A stretch of DNA of 64,000 nucleotides from Porphyridium purpureum (GCA_008690995.1 VRMN01000005.1:682001-746000), one strand, 5' to 3'. Positions 1 through 10,032 are shown, counted from the stretch's first letter. Notes: generated by a model from the letters alone, not told the origin. Program-made: numbers and translations.

Positions 1-660
1 TCTCATGCGTTGCACTTGTGCCGAGCGCTGATTTTGATGCTTCACTCTCAGCGATTTTCTTTTCTCTTTCACCGCGACACAGAGTGTGGACGCTATACAC
101 CACTGTGCACTAATACTACTGCCAAATACCCACAACTGAACAGAGGAATCAAATGCGCGGGAAAAAAGTATTCTCCCAGTAAATACACGCCGATAACTGC
201 AAGTATGATTCTAAGCTAGATCACACGGAAAGACGGAAGCGCCTTACTTCTCCACTCGATTCCTGGGTCAAATGTCGAGAAATAATGACACTTTCCAGAT
301 TGTGACTGCTTCTAAGCGTGGCTTCCTTTCGAACCCAATGCCCAGCCGCCGCGCCCAAATACTGGCTCTCTCGCCGGAACCTGCTCTACCACCGCGGCCC
401 TGTATTCGAAGCCCCACTCTGCCGCTTCGTATGCTATGCACTTACACCATCAGTGCTGGTCAGCTCAAGAGGCTCAGTCTGATCCTTTGCATCCATCGTA
501 AATTTGACCCTTTCAAAATCTCAAAGTCTAGCCAAGCATTCCCATATTGCACGTATTGTGAAACTACGCCATTTTAGTAATAATATTTGAATAGTGCGGT
601 GATGTAATGCACACCAACAACTTGAAGAAAATAGCGTCAACTTAGACGCACGCGAAGAAA
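1..660. other. Spacer without recognisable gene
   Basis: Only short open frames with no recognisable domain or codon character are seen here. It is the left flank of the first transposon, and the true transposon edge may lie inside it; I could not find a terminal inverted repeat by eye. Confidence 0.5.
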
Positions 661-775
661 GGGTCGGACGAGTGGGTCGGACGAGTGGGCCGGACGATAG
701 GACGGGACGAGTGGGCCGGACGATAGGACGGGACGAGTGGGCCGGACGAGAGGACGAGACGATTGGACGGCGCGA
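661..775. repeat. Tandem repeats at the 5-prime end of element 1
   Basis: Two 13-bp units (GGGTCGGACGAGT) are followed by two 26-bp units that start GGGCCGGACGATAGG and by a degenerate third. The array ends about 55 bp before the transposase ATG. Subterminal repeat arrays are usual in CACTA-like DNA transposons, where they bind transposase, so this is the likely left subterminal region of element 1. An open frame running through it is a by-product of the repeat. Confidence 0.7.
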
Positions 776-830
776 GGGGGCCGGGGAAGGGGGCCGTGCG
801 AGGGGAGTTAAAGGGATTCGGCGCATAGGC

Positions 831-3800
831 ATGGATAGTCGTGAGAGCCTCGCCCACAAGCCGTGGCATCGTCGTCGAGAGAAACGATTACAATGCGATG
901 GTGTCAACTGCGATTTTTCACCGCCTGAAGGACAAGGTTTATCTTACACTGCGCGGGTCCAAGTCATGCGAGAACACAAACTGTGCTGCAGACTGCGTGT
1001 ACGCACAGGGCGCATTCCATACGCGAATCTTCGACGGTCGACTGCTGTGTACGGTGGCCCATGCGATGACGATACACGCAGTGGAATTGACTTTGACGTC
1101 AGTGCCGGCATAGACAATCATGACGACAGCGCACGGGACAGCGACAATGACGGCGGTGATGACTTCGTGGACCCAGAAGAGCAGATTGAATCGGATGATG
1201 ATCTTGCTCTAGAGAATGACGCGGCAGACAATGATGAAGCCAACGAAGCAGAACGTATGGGACACGATGCAGCACAGATGAGCGATGCGTATCCTAGTCG
1301 AGAGATTGACGTCGAAACGCTTGTGACCCGTTATGCAAAGCGTTTTGAGAGATTACTCGACCAGAAGACTTTACGCCAGCGCCTACAACACCGCGACGAC
1401 AGCATCTCGAAGTACGTGCGCACGTTGACTGGCATAGGCTCATCGGAGAACATTGACATCGACGATGCAGTCGAAGTTCTAAGGTTTAAAAGTGAACAGG
1501 AGATGTTTATGCACAAGCACGCCATTTCCACTCGCGAAGCACTTGAACTAAAGTCGATGGAGATGCAGCTGTTACGCATCACTACTCGCACGACTCTTCG
1601 GTATATTACTCGAATAATCAGGCGTGCCTTTACGGATTTGAGAAGGAATCTATCGACCTGCGATGCATCTTTACTTGAGAAGGCCTTCTCTGTGATGCAA
1701 ACAAGTATCAACGAATCAGCTGCGGGTCTGGTTAAGCGAGCTTCGACCCTTCTTTTCACCCACAGATCTAAGCAATGCATATCGGATATCATCGGAAACA
1801 CAGTCATCGATGCTCAGGAGGCAATTATTGAATACGGCGCAGGGAAGACACTGCATGGGAAGATTTTACCTCGCAATGTGGTCCAAAAGATTCGCTTCCG
1901 TGAGCCAATGGAGCTCGCAGTAAATTCGGTTGTTTCCATCATCAGGGAATACGGTTTGGACGCCTTGAAAATCAATCTCTTCGAAGACCAACAGCGCAAG
2001 TCCCTCGTTTTCCCGCAAGATGGTAACCTGTGTGTCAACGCAGCTCGTCGCATCGCATTCGAAGTCAGGCAGAAATATGGTCCGGACCCACCTGAGGCAG
2101 TTCTATTTCCGCTGCAGATATACGCTGACGAAGCGCACATGACACAGAACGGGCGTCATACAATGACGCCGCTCAAGATCCGTATCGTGCATCGTCGCAT
2201 GTTCTGCTCAGATGCTCACCGTGAGCCACATGTCGTCGCGTATTTACCTGCGGTGGACACTGAATGCGTTGCTAGAGCATTCGGAGCGAGCCAAAACCTC
2301 CACATCAATGCAAAGTTGGCTCGACGTGAGCTCGAATCGTCGATGTATCACGCGATCATGAGCAAAACATTTTACGACACGCTAGCTGCTAACAAACATG
2401 GCATCCCAGTAACATGGCAGCAGCGTCGACTGCTTTTCTTTCCCATCGTGTACAAATTATCGATGGACATGCCAATGATATCAAAGTGCTCTTTCACCAA
2501 GGCATCGTTTGTATCCGGTGGGCGCGCGCAGAAAATGCCCTGTCATCAATGTATGGTACAAGCTCCACAATCATCGATACACACGCTCAGCACACCAGCG
2601 GCGCCACATCAAACAGAAAATGATGAGTTCTGGGTTACACGACGTCCCCTGCAGTATCGATCAGAGAAGAAAATTGAACACCTTGTGACCCAACACTTAT
2701 CCGAATGGGGAGCTTCGATGAGAAAGGCACATTCTCTGCAGTTCATCGGAGAACATGCAGCGATCGGATGGAATCGCTTCGACGAGAATGATGACAAAGA
2801 TTTCAACGAACTTGCAGCTGGATACGAGGAACACATAAGGCTTCTTAATCGTGGAAGGTTCCAACTGACCAGTATCGATGGGCTTCACGGTTTCTTGGCG
2901 TTCTGGTTCCGCGGCATAACCGTTGCCGGACTCAAGGCATTACTGAGCAAGCCAAATGTCACCCACCGAGTAGCAAACGTTGTCTTTGAACTCACGGAAG
3001 CGCAAGAGCGCGCGAAGCAATATTCAAAGCATGGGGAGGAAGAAGACGCAATCGGTGCCATGGCATCGCTTGATAGAAGCGAAGATACATGTGCCAGTGC
3101 AGGCGAGAGCAACAGCGAACATGGTTCCGAATCCAACAGCGAATGCGCGTCTGACATCGATGGACCATCACAATCTGGACAAGCGTCACCCGCAAAGAAA
3201 CGAAAGACAGCAAGCGCTCCGCCCAGCGGGACGAGATTTTCACACTCGAGTGCACATGGCCGTGCGCTCCCATTGAAGACGGCAACTCCAAAGCACAAAG
3301 GCAGCGCAACAGATCAGCTTCGCGGAATCATTGACTCAGCCGCTGGAAAAGCATGGAGCCGAATAGCCACGAATATCATGAATGAAGCCAGCTTCCGACG
3401 ACACGCTGTGTACACGCGAATTCGCTCCTCTAACTTCTTACTCGACTTGACAAAACTCGCTGAACAATCATACTCGCTTGGTCACCTTCTCCAAATGGTC
3501 GTACTCATACAACAGGAAGACATCCTCGAGGATCATGCACGCATTGCCTTCACCAATCTTGCAATTCGATGTATTCAGTTGTACGGCGTACTATATCTGC
3601 GAGTGATTCCCCGTGACCTGCTGATTCGCATCCCAAGTCTCACAAGTGAAGTGCAATCGCGGCTTCGAATATTCACACAGCGCATTAATCTACCTTGGAA
3701 TGCTCCAAAGATCCATGCGCTTTCTCACTTTGGCGATAATTTGGCGGACTTCGGGCCGATGAAATTTTGGGATACGACGGACGGTGAAAAATCCTTCCAA

Positions 3801-3917
3801 GTTGACAAGGTCTGGTTCAAGTCGCTGGTTGGTTCGGACACTTGGAAGCCGCATGAATCTATGCTACGCCGCGCTGCTAAGCACGAACTTGCATCGTTTT
3901 CGAATCGCTGGCTCTGA
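831..3917 (+). CDS. Plavaka/CACTA-like transposase, main part (copy 1)
   Basis: Predicted transposase of a large DNA transposon. The ATG at 831 is chosen because the second copy at 16,347 starts at the same point (MDxxxxLxxxxWHRRRxKR). A C2HC zinc finger follows (C22-x4-C27-x21-H49-x3-C53, conserved in both copies), then an acidic linker. The conserved core has the blocks YADEAHMTQNGRHT (Asp433), LSMDMPMISKCSFTKASF (Asp546) followed by CHQC, GLHGFLAFWFRGITVAGLK, and HALSHFGDNL...FWDTTDGEKSF (Glu986). This order is what I recall for Plavaka and other TNP2-like transposases; D433/D546/E986 as the catalytic triad is inference. The frame stops at TGA 3915-3917 but stays open in the same frame beyond it, and copy 2 reads through the equivalent point (YWFDKLTR against RWL-stop-QLTR). 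So this copy is one nonsense codon from full length, or the stop is read through. Confidence 0.72.
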   Translation: MDSRESLAHKPWHRRREKRLQCDGVNCDFSPPEGQGLSYTARVQVMREHKLCCRLRVRTGRIPYANLRRSTAVYGGPCDDDTRSGIDFDVSAGIDNHDDSARDSDNDGGDDFVDPEEQIESDDDLALENDAADNDEANEAERMGHDAAQMSDAYPSREIDVETLVTRYAKRFERLLDQKTLRQRLQHRDDSISKYVRTLTGIGSSENIDIDDAVEVLRFKSEQEMFMHKHAISTREALELKSMEMQLLRITTRTTLRYITRIIRRAFTDLRRNLSTCDASLLEKAFSVMQTSINESAAGLVKRASTLLFTHRSKQCISDIIGNTVIDAQEAIIEYGAGKTLHGKILPRNVVQKIRFREPMELAVNSVVSIIREYGLDALKINLFEDQQRKSLVFPQDGNLCVNAARRIAFEVRQKYGPDPPEAVLFPLQIYADEAHMTQNGRHTMTPLKIRIVHRRMFCSDAHREPHVVAYLPAVDTECVARAFGASQNLHINAKLARRELESSMYHAIMSKTFYDTLAANKHGIPVTWQQRRLLFFPIVYKLSMDMPMISKCSFTKASFVSGGRAQKMPCHQCMVQAPQSSIHTLSTPAAPHQTENDEFWVTRRPLQYRSEKKIEHLVTQHLSEWGASMRKAHSLQFIGEHAAIGWNRFDENDDKDFNELAAGYEEHIRLLNRGRFQLTSIDGLHGFLAFWFRGITVAGLKALLSKPNVTHRVANVVFELTEAQERAKQYSKHGEEEDAIGAMASLDRSEDTCASAGESNSEHGSESNSECASDIDGPSQSGQASPAKKRKTASAPPSGTRFSHSSAHGRALPLKTATPKHKGSATDQLRGIIDSAAGKAWSRIATNIMNEASFRRHAVYTRIRSSNFLLDLTKLAEQSYSLGHLLQMVVLIQQEDILEDHARIAFTNLAIRCIQLYGVLYLRVIPRDLLIRIPSLTSEVQSRLRIFTQRINLPWNAPKIHALSHFGDNLADFGPMKFWDTTDGEKSFQVDKVWFKSLVGSDTWKPHESMLRRAAKHELASFSNRWL

Positions 3918-3938
3918 CAACTAACGCGAGACGCGTAT

Positions 3939-4745
3939 TTGAATGAGGGCCAACAATCAGACGTGCGGACGTTCACCAACACGGCACCAAATGTGAACAC
4001 AGCAAATCAAAGACACCCATGGTACCGGCATCGAGGATCGTCAATACATTTCTCATCGTCTTTATTCGGTGTCTGGCGCGACGCATGCACCGTCTGGACA
4101 TATACCAGAGAGAACGGGTTTCGAAGTGCTTTGGAATGGCAACCACAAATATGGAACCCATACGCTTCGCGTACATCCAACAGCACAAACAGCAACGCTG
4201 AAAGGGTAGCTCTATGGGCGAGAATGGATAGCGCTTTGAAACGTTTCGCGATGAACAAGTTCCGCGCTGAAGCGACGCATGCATCAGTTGTACTCGAGGC
4301 TTTTCGACAAATGCAGCTCAAGCACCGAAGGCAGACTGTCGAATGCATCGTCGCGCATCCGGATCACTATAAGAATCCACGATGGGACTTCGTCGAGTAC
4401 TCAAAGCACTCGACCCACCCGGACCAGTACGCGTACGGGAAATGCATCTTAATCGCCCGGATCACGATAAATACGGATGAGCACAACGAGACCTTCGATG
4501 TCGCAGTGATTCAGGACTTCGAAGGGCATGATGGAGAATCCTCCAAGTCGCCGTGCGCCAGCAAGTGCATGCGTCTCGAGCCCGTGTTCCACCACCAGAG
4601 ATTGCAAAGCGACTCCGTGCAAGTGATAGACGCGACGATGATAACAGGGAGGGTGACAGCATTCCAGGATACATCGCAGAAGCTTAGCCGATGGTATTAC
4701 TTCGTGAACCCGAACACATTTGAGGGCGTACAGGCATACAATTGA
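3939..4745 (+). CDS. C-terminal part of the copy-1 transposase
   Basis: Open in the same frame as 831-3917 and starting 21 bases after its stop. It matches the C-terminal end of the copy-2 transposase, which has this region in one frame with the core (WYRHR-SS, LFG-W, ECIVAHP-HY), and the displaced copy-2 tail at 26.6 kb (GKCILI-RI, VIQD-E-HDGE, ITGRVTAF, SRWYYV). The region therefore belongs to one polypeptide of about 1,304 residues. It appears to be a small globular C-terminal domain; its function is unknown. An independent start at the ATG 3939 is possible but is not supported by copy 2. Confidence 0.65.
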   Translation: MNEGQQSDVRTFTNTAPNVNTANQRHPWYRHRGSSIHFSSSLFGVWRDACTVWTYTRENGFRSALEWQPQIWNPYASRTSNSTNSNAERVALWARMDSALKRFAMNKFRAEATHASVVLEAFRQMQLKHRRQTVECIVAHPDHYKNPRWDFVEYSKHSTHPDQYAYGKCILIARITINTDEHNETFDVAVIQDFEGHDGESSKSPCASKCMRLEPVFHHQRLQSDSVQVIDATMITGRVTAFQDTSQKLSRWYYFVNPNTFEGVQAYN

Positions 4746-4784
4746 AGTTGCGGTATACGAATCACTTCCCCTTTCACGCGAATC

Positions 4785-5050
4785 CCATGCTTTTTCCGGC
4801 TGTTTTTCTCCGAGTTTTTCAATTCGTACAAGAAACGTTTTTCCAAAATTCAAGAAGATGCGATTGAAATACCTCAGATCACTCTACTATTCTGAAAGGA
4901 CAGCGGCTGAACAGATTTTCCACGAGTTTTTCTGCCATTTATTATTAGAGTTTTCTCAAAAAAGACAGACAATGGAAAAAGCACTGTACTTTTCGTGCTG
5001 ACACTGCAAGGAGTTTTTCCAAGAGTTTTTCCGGGCGTTTTTTTGCCATT
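4785..5050. repeat. Degenerate TTTTTCsG-type array after element 1
   Basis: Irregular repeats of a T-tract followed by CC or CG (GAGTTTTTCC, GCGTTTTTTTGCC and similar) begin about 40 bp past the transposase stop. A much cleaner array of the same kind (GTTTTTCGGGAA units) lies at 27,036-27,270, just after the copy-2 transposase. The shared position suggests a 3-prime subterminal repeat of this transposon family. Confidence 0.6.
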
Positions 5051-5449
5051 TAGCACACGGACTGTCCGTGCGGAGCATATCCTCACAAAAGTTTTCGCAC
5101 TCTTGGATGTGAATACACACGCCCACGACCGCAAATATTTCTGCCTTGATCCGTGTCGTCTCTTGCGAGTAGAAACATATGTGTAGAGGAAAGCATGTCG
5201 ATGAATTTTGCCCCCTTCGCTCACTTTGAAGACCAACAATGCGATACCTTCCGTAGCTCGTCCCGCTCTGCCTCGGTATCTCCAGCCCACCCATGAGCGC
5301 GCGGCTCCACGGGTTTGCATTTGCACATGCAGGGCCTCGAAAGGCGTCCGGTAAATCGTTTACGCCGGGCGTAACGTAGCGATACAAAGTCACACCGTTG
5401 CCCAATACTACTTCGAGCTCCCAGCGAAGGAGAGGGAGGTGGTTTATGG

Positions 5450-6415
5450 ATGAAAACGCCAGTCCTTGTGGAGACAGCAAGCGAACCGATGAGAAAAACG
5501 AATAACGCGCGGGGTTCAAAGCGTAAGCGTACCGGCGTCGAACCAGGTGTGGAGCCAGTGGGTCCACGCGCGGTGCCATCCCATTTGGCTCGCGCAGCCC
5601 AGATGCAACGTGAACATGATGGTGCAAAGTCAATTGACATTGCGGATATCCGGCACTTGCACGACTTGGGTCGTGCGAGCGATGGTATGGCGGTCAGTGA
5701 CGACGACGGTGTTGTCCATCGACTGCTCCGCGTACTGATGTTCGCCACTGACGTGATAGAAGACCGTGCCCGGATCAAGGAGCTTGAGATGAGGGTAGCA
5801 GCATTGTCCCGGAAGGTCACAATATTGGAGACTCGGATACACGGGAGCGTCGCCGTTGACTCGCTGGATGTCCGCGATATTGAGACACCAAAGTCGGTAA
5901 TTGGTGACGTGAGCCTTGCACAGTTCACGAGAGCCGCCCCGATATCGGACGCAGTAGCCGGGAATATCCGCGACATTTACACTCGTAGATGCGGCATCGC
6001 AAAAACATGGCTGCGTTCCATAGCCCCGCATGACAGACCTTACCCATATGAACTGGTTCTTGCAAGATACGCCGGATGGCCATGGTGGCCGGCCGTGGTG
6101 GTTCTCAGTATTGACGGACTTGGCCCTGAAGTTCTTATGAAAGGGTGCGTGCGAGATACCTCTGAAGAAGGCCGCAAGAAAGCCGACGAAGATGTGATGA
6201 CATTGAGGAAGGGTTGCATCGTTGTCCGTTTCCTTGGGAAAAGCGCCGCATCTTTTGTGTGGGTCCTCATGGAGCACACACATATGAAGCACGATTTTAC
6301 CCTTGTGGATGGTACGCCGAAAGGGCGCACAAAGCCATCGAAAGAGTTGGCGTCGGCGTATGCCATGGCGAAACAGTATGCTGATATCAGACTCAACGGC
6401 GCAAAGACCCGTTGA
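5450..6415 (+). CDS. PWWP-domain protein carried by element A
   Basis: 321-residue protein starting at the ATG 5450. A basic patch (GSKRKR, residues 22-27) could be a nuclear signal. Residues about 105-131 (RIKELEMRVAALSRKVTILE) look like a short coiled coil. A PWWP domain lies at about 197-280: YELVLARYAGWPWWPAVVV (GWPWWP at 209-214), an acidic insert, then GCIVVRFLGKSAASFVWV. PWWP domains bind methylated histone H3 tails plus DNA, so this is a predicted nuclear chromatin reader. No transposase or enzyme domain is seen. The gene is the first of a block in which NATATN palindromes are very dense, and five or six of these lie inside it, so it probably belongs to element A rather than the host. 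The upstream 5.05-5.45 kb would hold its promoter; no clear TATA box was found. The PWWP call is firm; the role in a transposon is inference. Confidence 0.75.
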   Translation: MKTPVLVETASEPMRKTNNARGSKRKRTGVEPGVEPVGPRAVPSHLARAAQMQREHDGAKSIDIADIRHLHDLGRASDGMAVSDDDGVVHRLLRVLMFATDVIEDRARIKELEMRVAALSRKVTILETRIHGSVAVDSLDVRDIETPKSVIGDVSLAQFTRAAPISDAVAGNIRDIYTRRCGIAKTWLRSIAPHDRPYPYELVLARYAGWPWWPAVVVLSIDGLGPEVLMKGCVRDTSEEGRKKADEDVMTLRKGCIVVRFLGKSAASFVWVLMEHTHMKHDFTLVDGTPKGRTKPSKELASAYAMAKQYADIRLNGAKTR

Positions 6416-6473
6416 TGACATTTTGTCTGCGCAAGGCGAGCAATAAACTCCATTTATAAGCAGTACACTATGT

Positions 6474-6914
6474 TCAAGGTTTCGTGTCCGAACCAGAATA
6501 TTCCATGTAGTCCAGGAACGAAGGTGCAGATGCCGCGGATGGTGCGCCCATAGCTTGTTCGATATCGTCGCTTTCATTCATTGAGTTCACCGTTGGAGCA
6601 TGTGAAGGTCGGGGCAAACGACTAACAGACGCGCGCGGGCAATTGATGAGGCGCAATTGAGTTGCACGATATCGGATGGCTCGACACAAGCGTAGGTCTC
6701 CGTCGTTGATTGCGATATCGCTGTCACGGACACAAATTCGGCCCTCTTCGTCCAGCTGTATGGAATGGATATCCGAGCGAAACCAGCGTCGGCATGTCTG
6801 GATACACTTCAATATGCCCATGAAGCCCTTCTCAGGCAGCTTTCCATCAGCCCAAGACGTATATGTTTCCCAGTGTATTGGAATATTCCATTCGTCTTCA
6901 TTATCTCCAGGCAT
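6474..6914 (-). CDS. Acidic protein, probable C-terminal part of the neighbouring minus-strand gene
   Basis: 146-residue frame starting MPGDNEDEWNIPIHW. It lies downstream of the 6939-8108 minus-strand frame, in the same phase, and the eight codons between them read DRSEESDD in frame, which fits the acidic sequence on either side. The two may therefore be one protein of about 540 residues interrupted by a single TAA. No domain is recognised. Several element-A palindromes fall inside (GATATC at 6563, 6669, 6715 and 6769). Confidence 0.45.
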   Translation of the reverse strand: MPGDNEDEWNIPIHWETYTSWADGKLPEKGFMGILKCIQTCRRWFRSDIHSIQLDEEGRICVRDSDIAINDGDLRLCRAIRYRATQLRLINCPRASVSRLPRPSHAPTVNSMNESDDIEQAMGAPSAASAPSFLDYMEYSGSDTKP

Positions 6915-6938
6915 GTCATCACTTTCCTCCGATCGGTC

Positions 6939-8108
6939 TTACCAGTCCGATGCGGTGTCATCACGTGCTTGACACACTTTCGATATCGATGGTGCCCGCG
7001 GTTGAGCCGAAGAGACAAAGAGGGAGTGCATCTGCAGCTTACACAGCCCTTCCAAGTTGAGTCCGATATCAGCAAACGGAAAGTCTTTTCCATCCTTCGC
7101 ACCCGAGCGCAGGCCCAACAGTGACAGCATGAGCGAGTTTGACCACAGTGTCGACGACCAAGCCTTGTCAGATTCGGAACCGTCCCTATCCGGACGTAGC
7201 CATATGGAGTCCGCTTCATCGATTTTCAGCTCACGACAAAGGACACTGTAGTATGGATCTCTTTCAAGCGCCAATATTGATCGGCCATACTTTCCCAGGA
7301 CCTGCGTGATTGCGCAGTAGATCGCAGTCATCCAAGTGATACCGATATCGAGAGCTTCCTTCTCCTCGTTTGGCGTGATGCGGTCATCCAGTGGAGCTAA
7401 ATTTGTACCATATGGTGATACTGGCGTTCCGAACTTTCTGTACAGTCTAGAACTTAATAATGGCCGACAGGCAAACGACTTGACCGGTTCCTCAACCGTC
7501 CCGTCTCGCGTTATGCAGTCGACGACGCGACGCGCGGTTCCCAAGTGGGCCTTGAAAGCTGCCGCGAGCGACAAACGAATATTCCTACGGAGCCTATTTT
7601 TGGCACCTTCCAGCGATTCCTGCATCAAAGTAGTAAGTGCTTCGTCTTCCATCATGGACGGAGGATCCACAAACCCAATGTCAGTGTACCACATGGTAAA
7701 CATTGTCAAGCCCGGCGATGCCGCTGGCGTGTACGGCTCGCGATGATCATATGTAGCGGCAAGGCGCTCGAACTTGCGCCAGAAGTCCATACAGCCCGTA
7801 CCCGCGTCGTCGACCTTTACAACAGCAGGTAACAGCCCACGATTCACAATATTGCGCACAAAGATATCGGTCGCGGAGCCTCTTCTGGCTCGCTTCTTCG
7901 CTCTGTCTTTCCCGCGGCGCCGCCGCCCAAAATTGGAGCCATCGACTGTGGAAGACAAGGCTGGTGTGACCACAGCCTCCGCCGGCGCGTCCTCGTCCCC
8001 CCGCAGCCGCCGGGCCACTGCGCTGCGCGACGATATCTCAGCGCTGCGACTCATTCTAATATTGACACCCGCGCCACGGACACGCGCACCCCTTCCCAAG
8101 TCTGCCAT
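6939..8108 (-). CDS. Element-A protein of unknown function (minus strand)
   Basis: 389 residues from the first ATG at 8108 (the frame is open further upstream but with no ATG). The N-terminal 90 residues are Arg/Ala/Ser rich with basic clusters (GRRRRGKDRAKKRARRG) typical of nuclear localisation or DNA contact. The remainder is predicted to be globular and helical, with blocks such as FWRKFERLAATYDHREPY and ALDIGITWMTAIYCAITQVL. I do not recognise a family. It diverges from the plus-strand gene at 8392, so the pair probably shares a promoter. It carries many NATATN palindromes at coding positions. A DNA-binding role is only suggested by the basic N-terminus. Confidence 0.55.
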   Translation of the reverse strand: MADLGRGARVRGAGVNIRMSRSAEISSRSAVARRLRGDEDAPAEAVVTPALSSTVDGSNFGRRRRGKDRAKKRARRGSATDIFVRNIVNRGLLPAVVKVDDAGTGCMDFWRKFERLAATYDHREPYTPAASPGLTMFTMWYTDIGFVDPPSMMEDEALTTLMQESLEGAKNRLRRNIRLSLAAAFKAHLGTARRVVDCITRDGTVEEPVKSFACRPLLSSRLYRKFGTPVSPYGTNLAPLDDRITPNEEKEALDIGITWMTAIYCAITQVLGKYGRSILALERDPYYSVLCRELKIDEADSIWLRPDRDGSESDKAWSSTLWSNSLMLSLLGLRSGAKDGKDFPFADIGLNLEGLCKLQMHSLFVSSAQPRAPSISKVCQARDDTASDW

Positions 8109-8391
8109 ATGGCGCGCCACCTTCGAGACGCACAAGTTCGCCTATCTCTCTTCTCCCCCTTGGCGAGAGCGCGCGCAAAAAGACAAGTCGAGATTGGAAA
8201 AATAGAGCTATTTTCATATGAAAACGTGACCTTTTGGACGTGACCCGTGTGGGGTGTTGGGGACGGGATCGCATGCCGGCAAGTTGCGAAGGGGTCGCTT
8301 GCTCGCGGAGAGAGAGGGGAGCGGCGATATCGCGACAGAGGCAGGTTCTGCGGAGACGGGGATTTGCCGGCTGACGACAGCACTTGTCCAT
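8109..8391. promoter_or_regulatory. Divergent promoter region of element A
   Basis: 283 bp between the ATG of the minus-strand gene and the first ATG of the plus-strand gene. It holds a CATATG (8216) and a GATATC (8327) of the element-A motif set; the ATGs on both sides are themselves part of CATATG words (8107, 8390). No convincing TATA box was seen. Confidence 0.35.
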
Positions 8392-9990
8392 ATGGAACGC
8401 TCGCTCGATTCATACCGGGCGGAGGCATGGGAGCTGGAAGACTTGTACGTGTCCGGGGATATCACCCAGGATGACTTGGACGCCACTCCATATGGACAAA
8501 GGATGTGTTTCGGGCCGCTGCTGCCGCCCGATCTTCTGCAGGTCTCTCGGGTGCGGCGCACGGAAGCCTTGCGCCGTGACGAGACGGCCGCGTCGGACCC
8601 GATGTCTCACGCCGATATTGGAGCCCGCGAGGCGCACCTGGGCATCGCTGTGAGCCATGCCTTTTTGATGTACTTCAGCAATATTGTTGGAGCTCTCAAG
8701 TGTCCACGTGGCGGCGTCACGGTGGCCCACTGGATCGCAGAAACCCCATATGGGCAGCATCACTATTCAGCCCATATGGGAGAGCGGGAGGTGGCACTGT
8801 ATCGCATGTTTCTGGCGGCGCAGCGCACGGAACGCCTCTTTGCGTGGTCATATGACGAATTCACGGGTGCGGTTGCCGACCAAAGTGCTCCGCGCCAGCT
8901 TTCATATGGACATAAGCGCAGGCGCACTGACGCAGGTGCACTCGGATATCCGAGCCGTGCACGCATTGAAGAGAGTCTAGACTTGGAGGCATGGCTGCTG
9001 AAGCAGAGATGCGAGTGGCCTCGCCGCCTGACAACCGTTGGCCCATATGAGCTCAGCCCAAAGCCGACGCGAAGTGACGGCTGGAACAGCGCATATGCTC
9101 ATTTTTACCATTTGCGCTCGCTTATGCCTACTGCGTACGGTGCGCCATCATATGATGCTGCGTTGGTGGTTCGCGGCCACGATGATGCGGTGGAGCGCAT
9201 CTCGAGGCTTACTCGCAACGCTTATCGGCTTCCTCAATTGCCGCGCAATATTGCATGCCCGTGCAACACAACAGGATACCCGGCCGTCATCTTCGTCCAC
9301 GAAGGCCCAAGGCTCCATGTGGAGACGATGCGGACACGTCCGCGCAGGGCAAGAGACGGTGACGAATTGTTCCCGAAGGGATGCTTGGCGCGCTTAGAAC
9401 GCATCCGCGCCGTGCGCGTGATGATGGACTTTGCGACAACGCTCCTCGATATCAGCACGTATGCTACCATATGGTTTGGCAGAGATGCTGCTCTTGCGCA
9501 TATGCGAAACTTGGTCCAAGAGCTCCGGAGCCGTGTCGTATCCGCTGACTACTCGGGGTCGGTCTTCCCATATGGGCCCACCGAGATGGATGAACAGCCG
9601 CAAAGGGTGTTTCGCTGGCCGCCACACCATACAGAGTATCATGGGCGCCGGCTGCGCGAAGCCTTCAGGATGGAAAACGTCCCGACCCAGCAGATTTCTG
9701 CAGATGGGCAGACTTATACCGTCCCACGCTACTCCGAGAGGCACGCCGTCGACATATGTGTAGCACGGCTGCGGAGCGCTCAGCTGTATGCTTGGCCTTC
9801 GATTGCGAGGACGCAATTGTATGCGTTCCGGGACGCGATAAATCCAGATGGAATGCACGTCCCGGAGTTACTCGCACCACGCTTCGATGTCGGCATGTGC
9901 AACATCCTGGAATGGGGCATTGAGCTATGGGACCACACGGTAGAGGCGCACAATCGAATATTCGCACATGTGACGCATGACTACCTGTAG
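8392..9990 (+). CDS. Element-A large protein, N-terminal half, unknown function
   Basis: 532 residues from the ATG at 8392; the open frame extends 138 bases upstream to 8254 but without an ATG. No known domain is recognised. Repeated short strings such as TPYGQ, LSYGH, GPYEL and FPYGP are caused by CATATG words read in one frame, and HMGE/HMER/HMRN strings by the same word in another, so the DNA motif shapes the protein. The frame ends at TAG 9988-9990, and the next 549-residue ORF is in the same phase with open sequence between them. The two may be one protein of about 1,110 residues interrupted once, or read through. Confidence 0.55.
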   Translation: MERSLDSYRAEAWELEDLYVSGDITQDDLDATPYGQRMCFGPLLPPDLLQVSRVRRTEALRRDETAASDPMSHADIGAREAHLGIAVSHAFLMYFSNIVGALKCPRGGVTVAHWIAETPYGQHHYSAHMGEREVALYRMFLAAQRTERLFAWSYDEFTGAVADQSAPRQLSYGHKRRRTDAGALGYPSRARIEESLDLEAWLLKQRCEWPRRLTTVGPYELSPKPTRSDGWNSAYAHFYHLRSLMPTAYGAPSYDAALVVRGHDDAVERISRLTRNAYRLPQLPRNIACPCNTTGYPAVIFVHEGPRLHVETMRTRPRRARDGDELFPKGCLARLERIRAVRVMMDFATTLLDISTYATIWFGRDAALAHMRNLVQELRSRVVSADYSGSVFPYGPTEMDEQPQRVFRWPPHHTEYHGRRLREAFRMENVPTQQISADGQTYTVPRYSERHAVDICVARLRSAQLYAWPSIARTQLYAFRDAINPDGMHVPELLAPRFDVGMCNILEWGIELWDHTVEAHNRIFAHVTHDYL

Positions 9991-10032
9991 GACGACCTGC
10001 CCGAACTGCATGCCACACCGAGGGACACGGAC

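Noticed and set aside
672-830. Extension of the copy-1 transposase frame upstream to 672
   Set aside because: It translates the GGACGAGT tandem repeat; the homologous start in copy 2 places the true ATG at 831.
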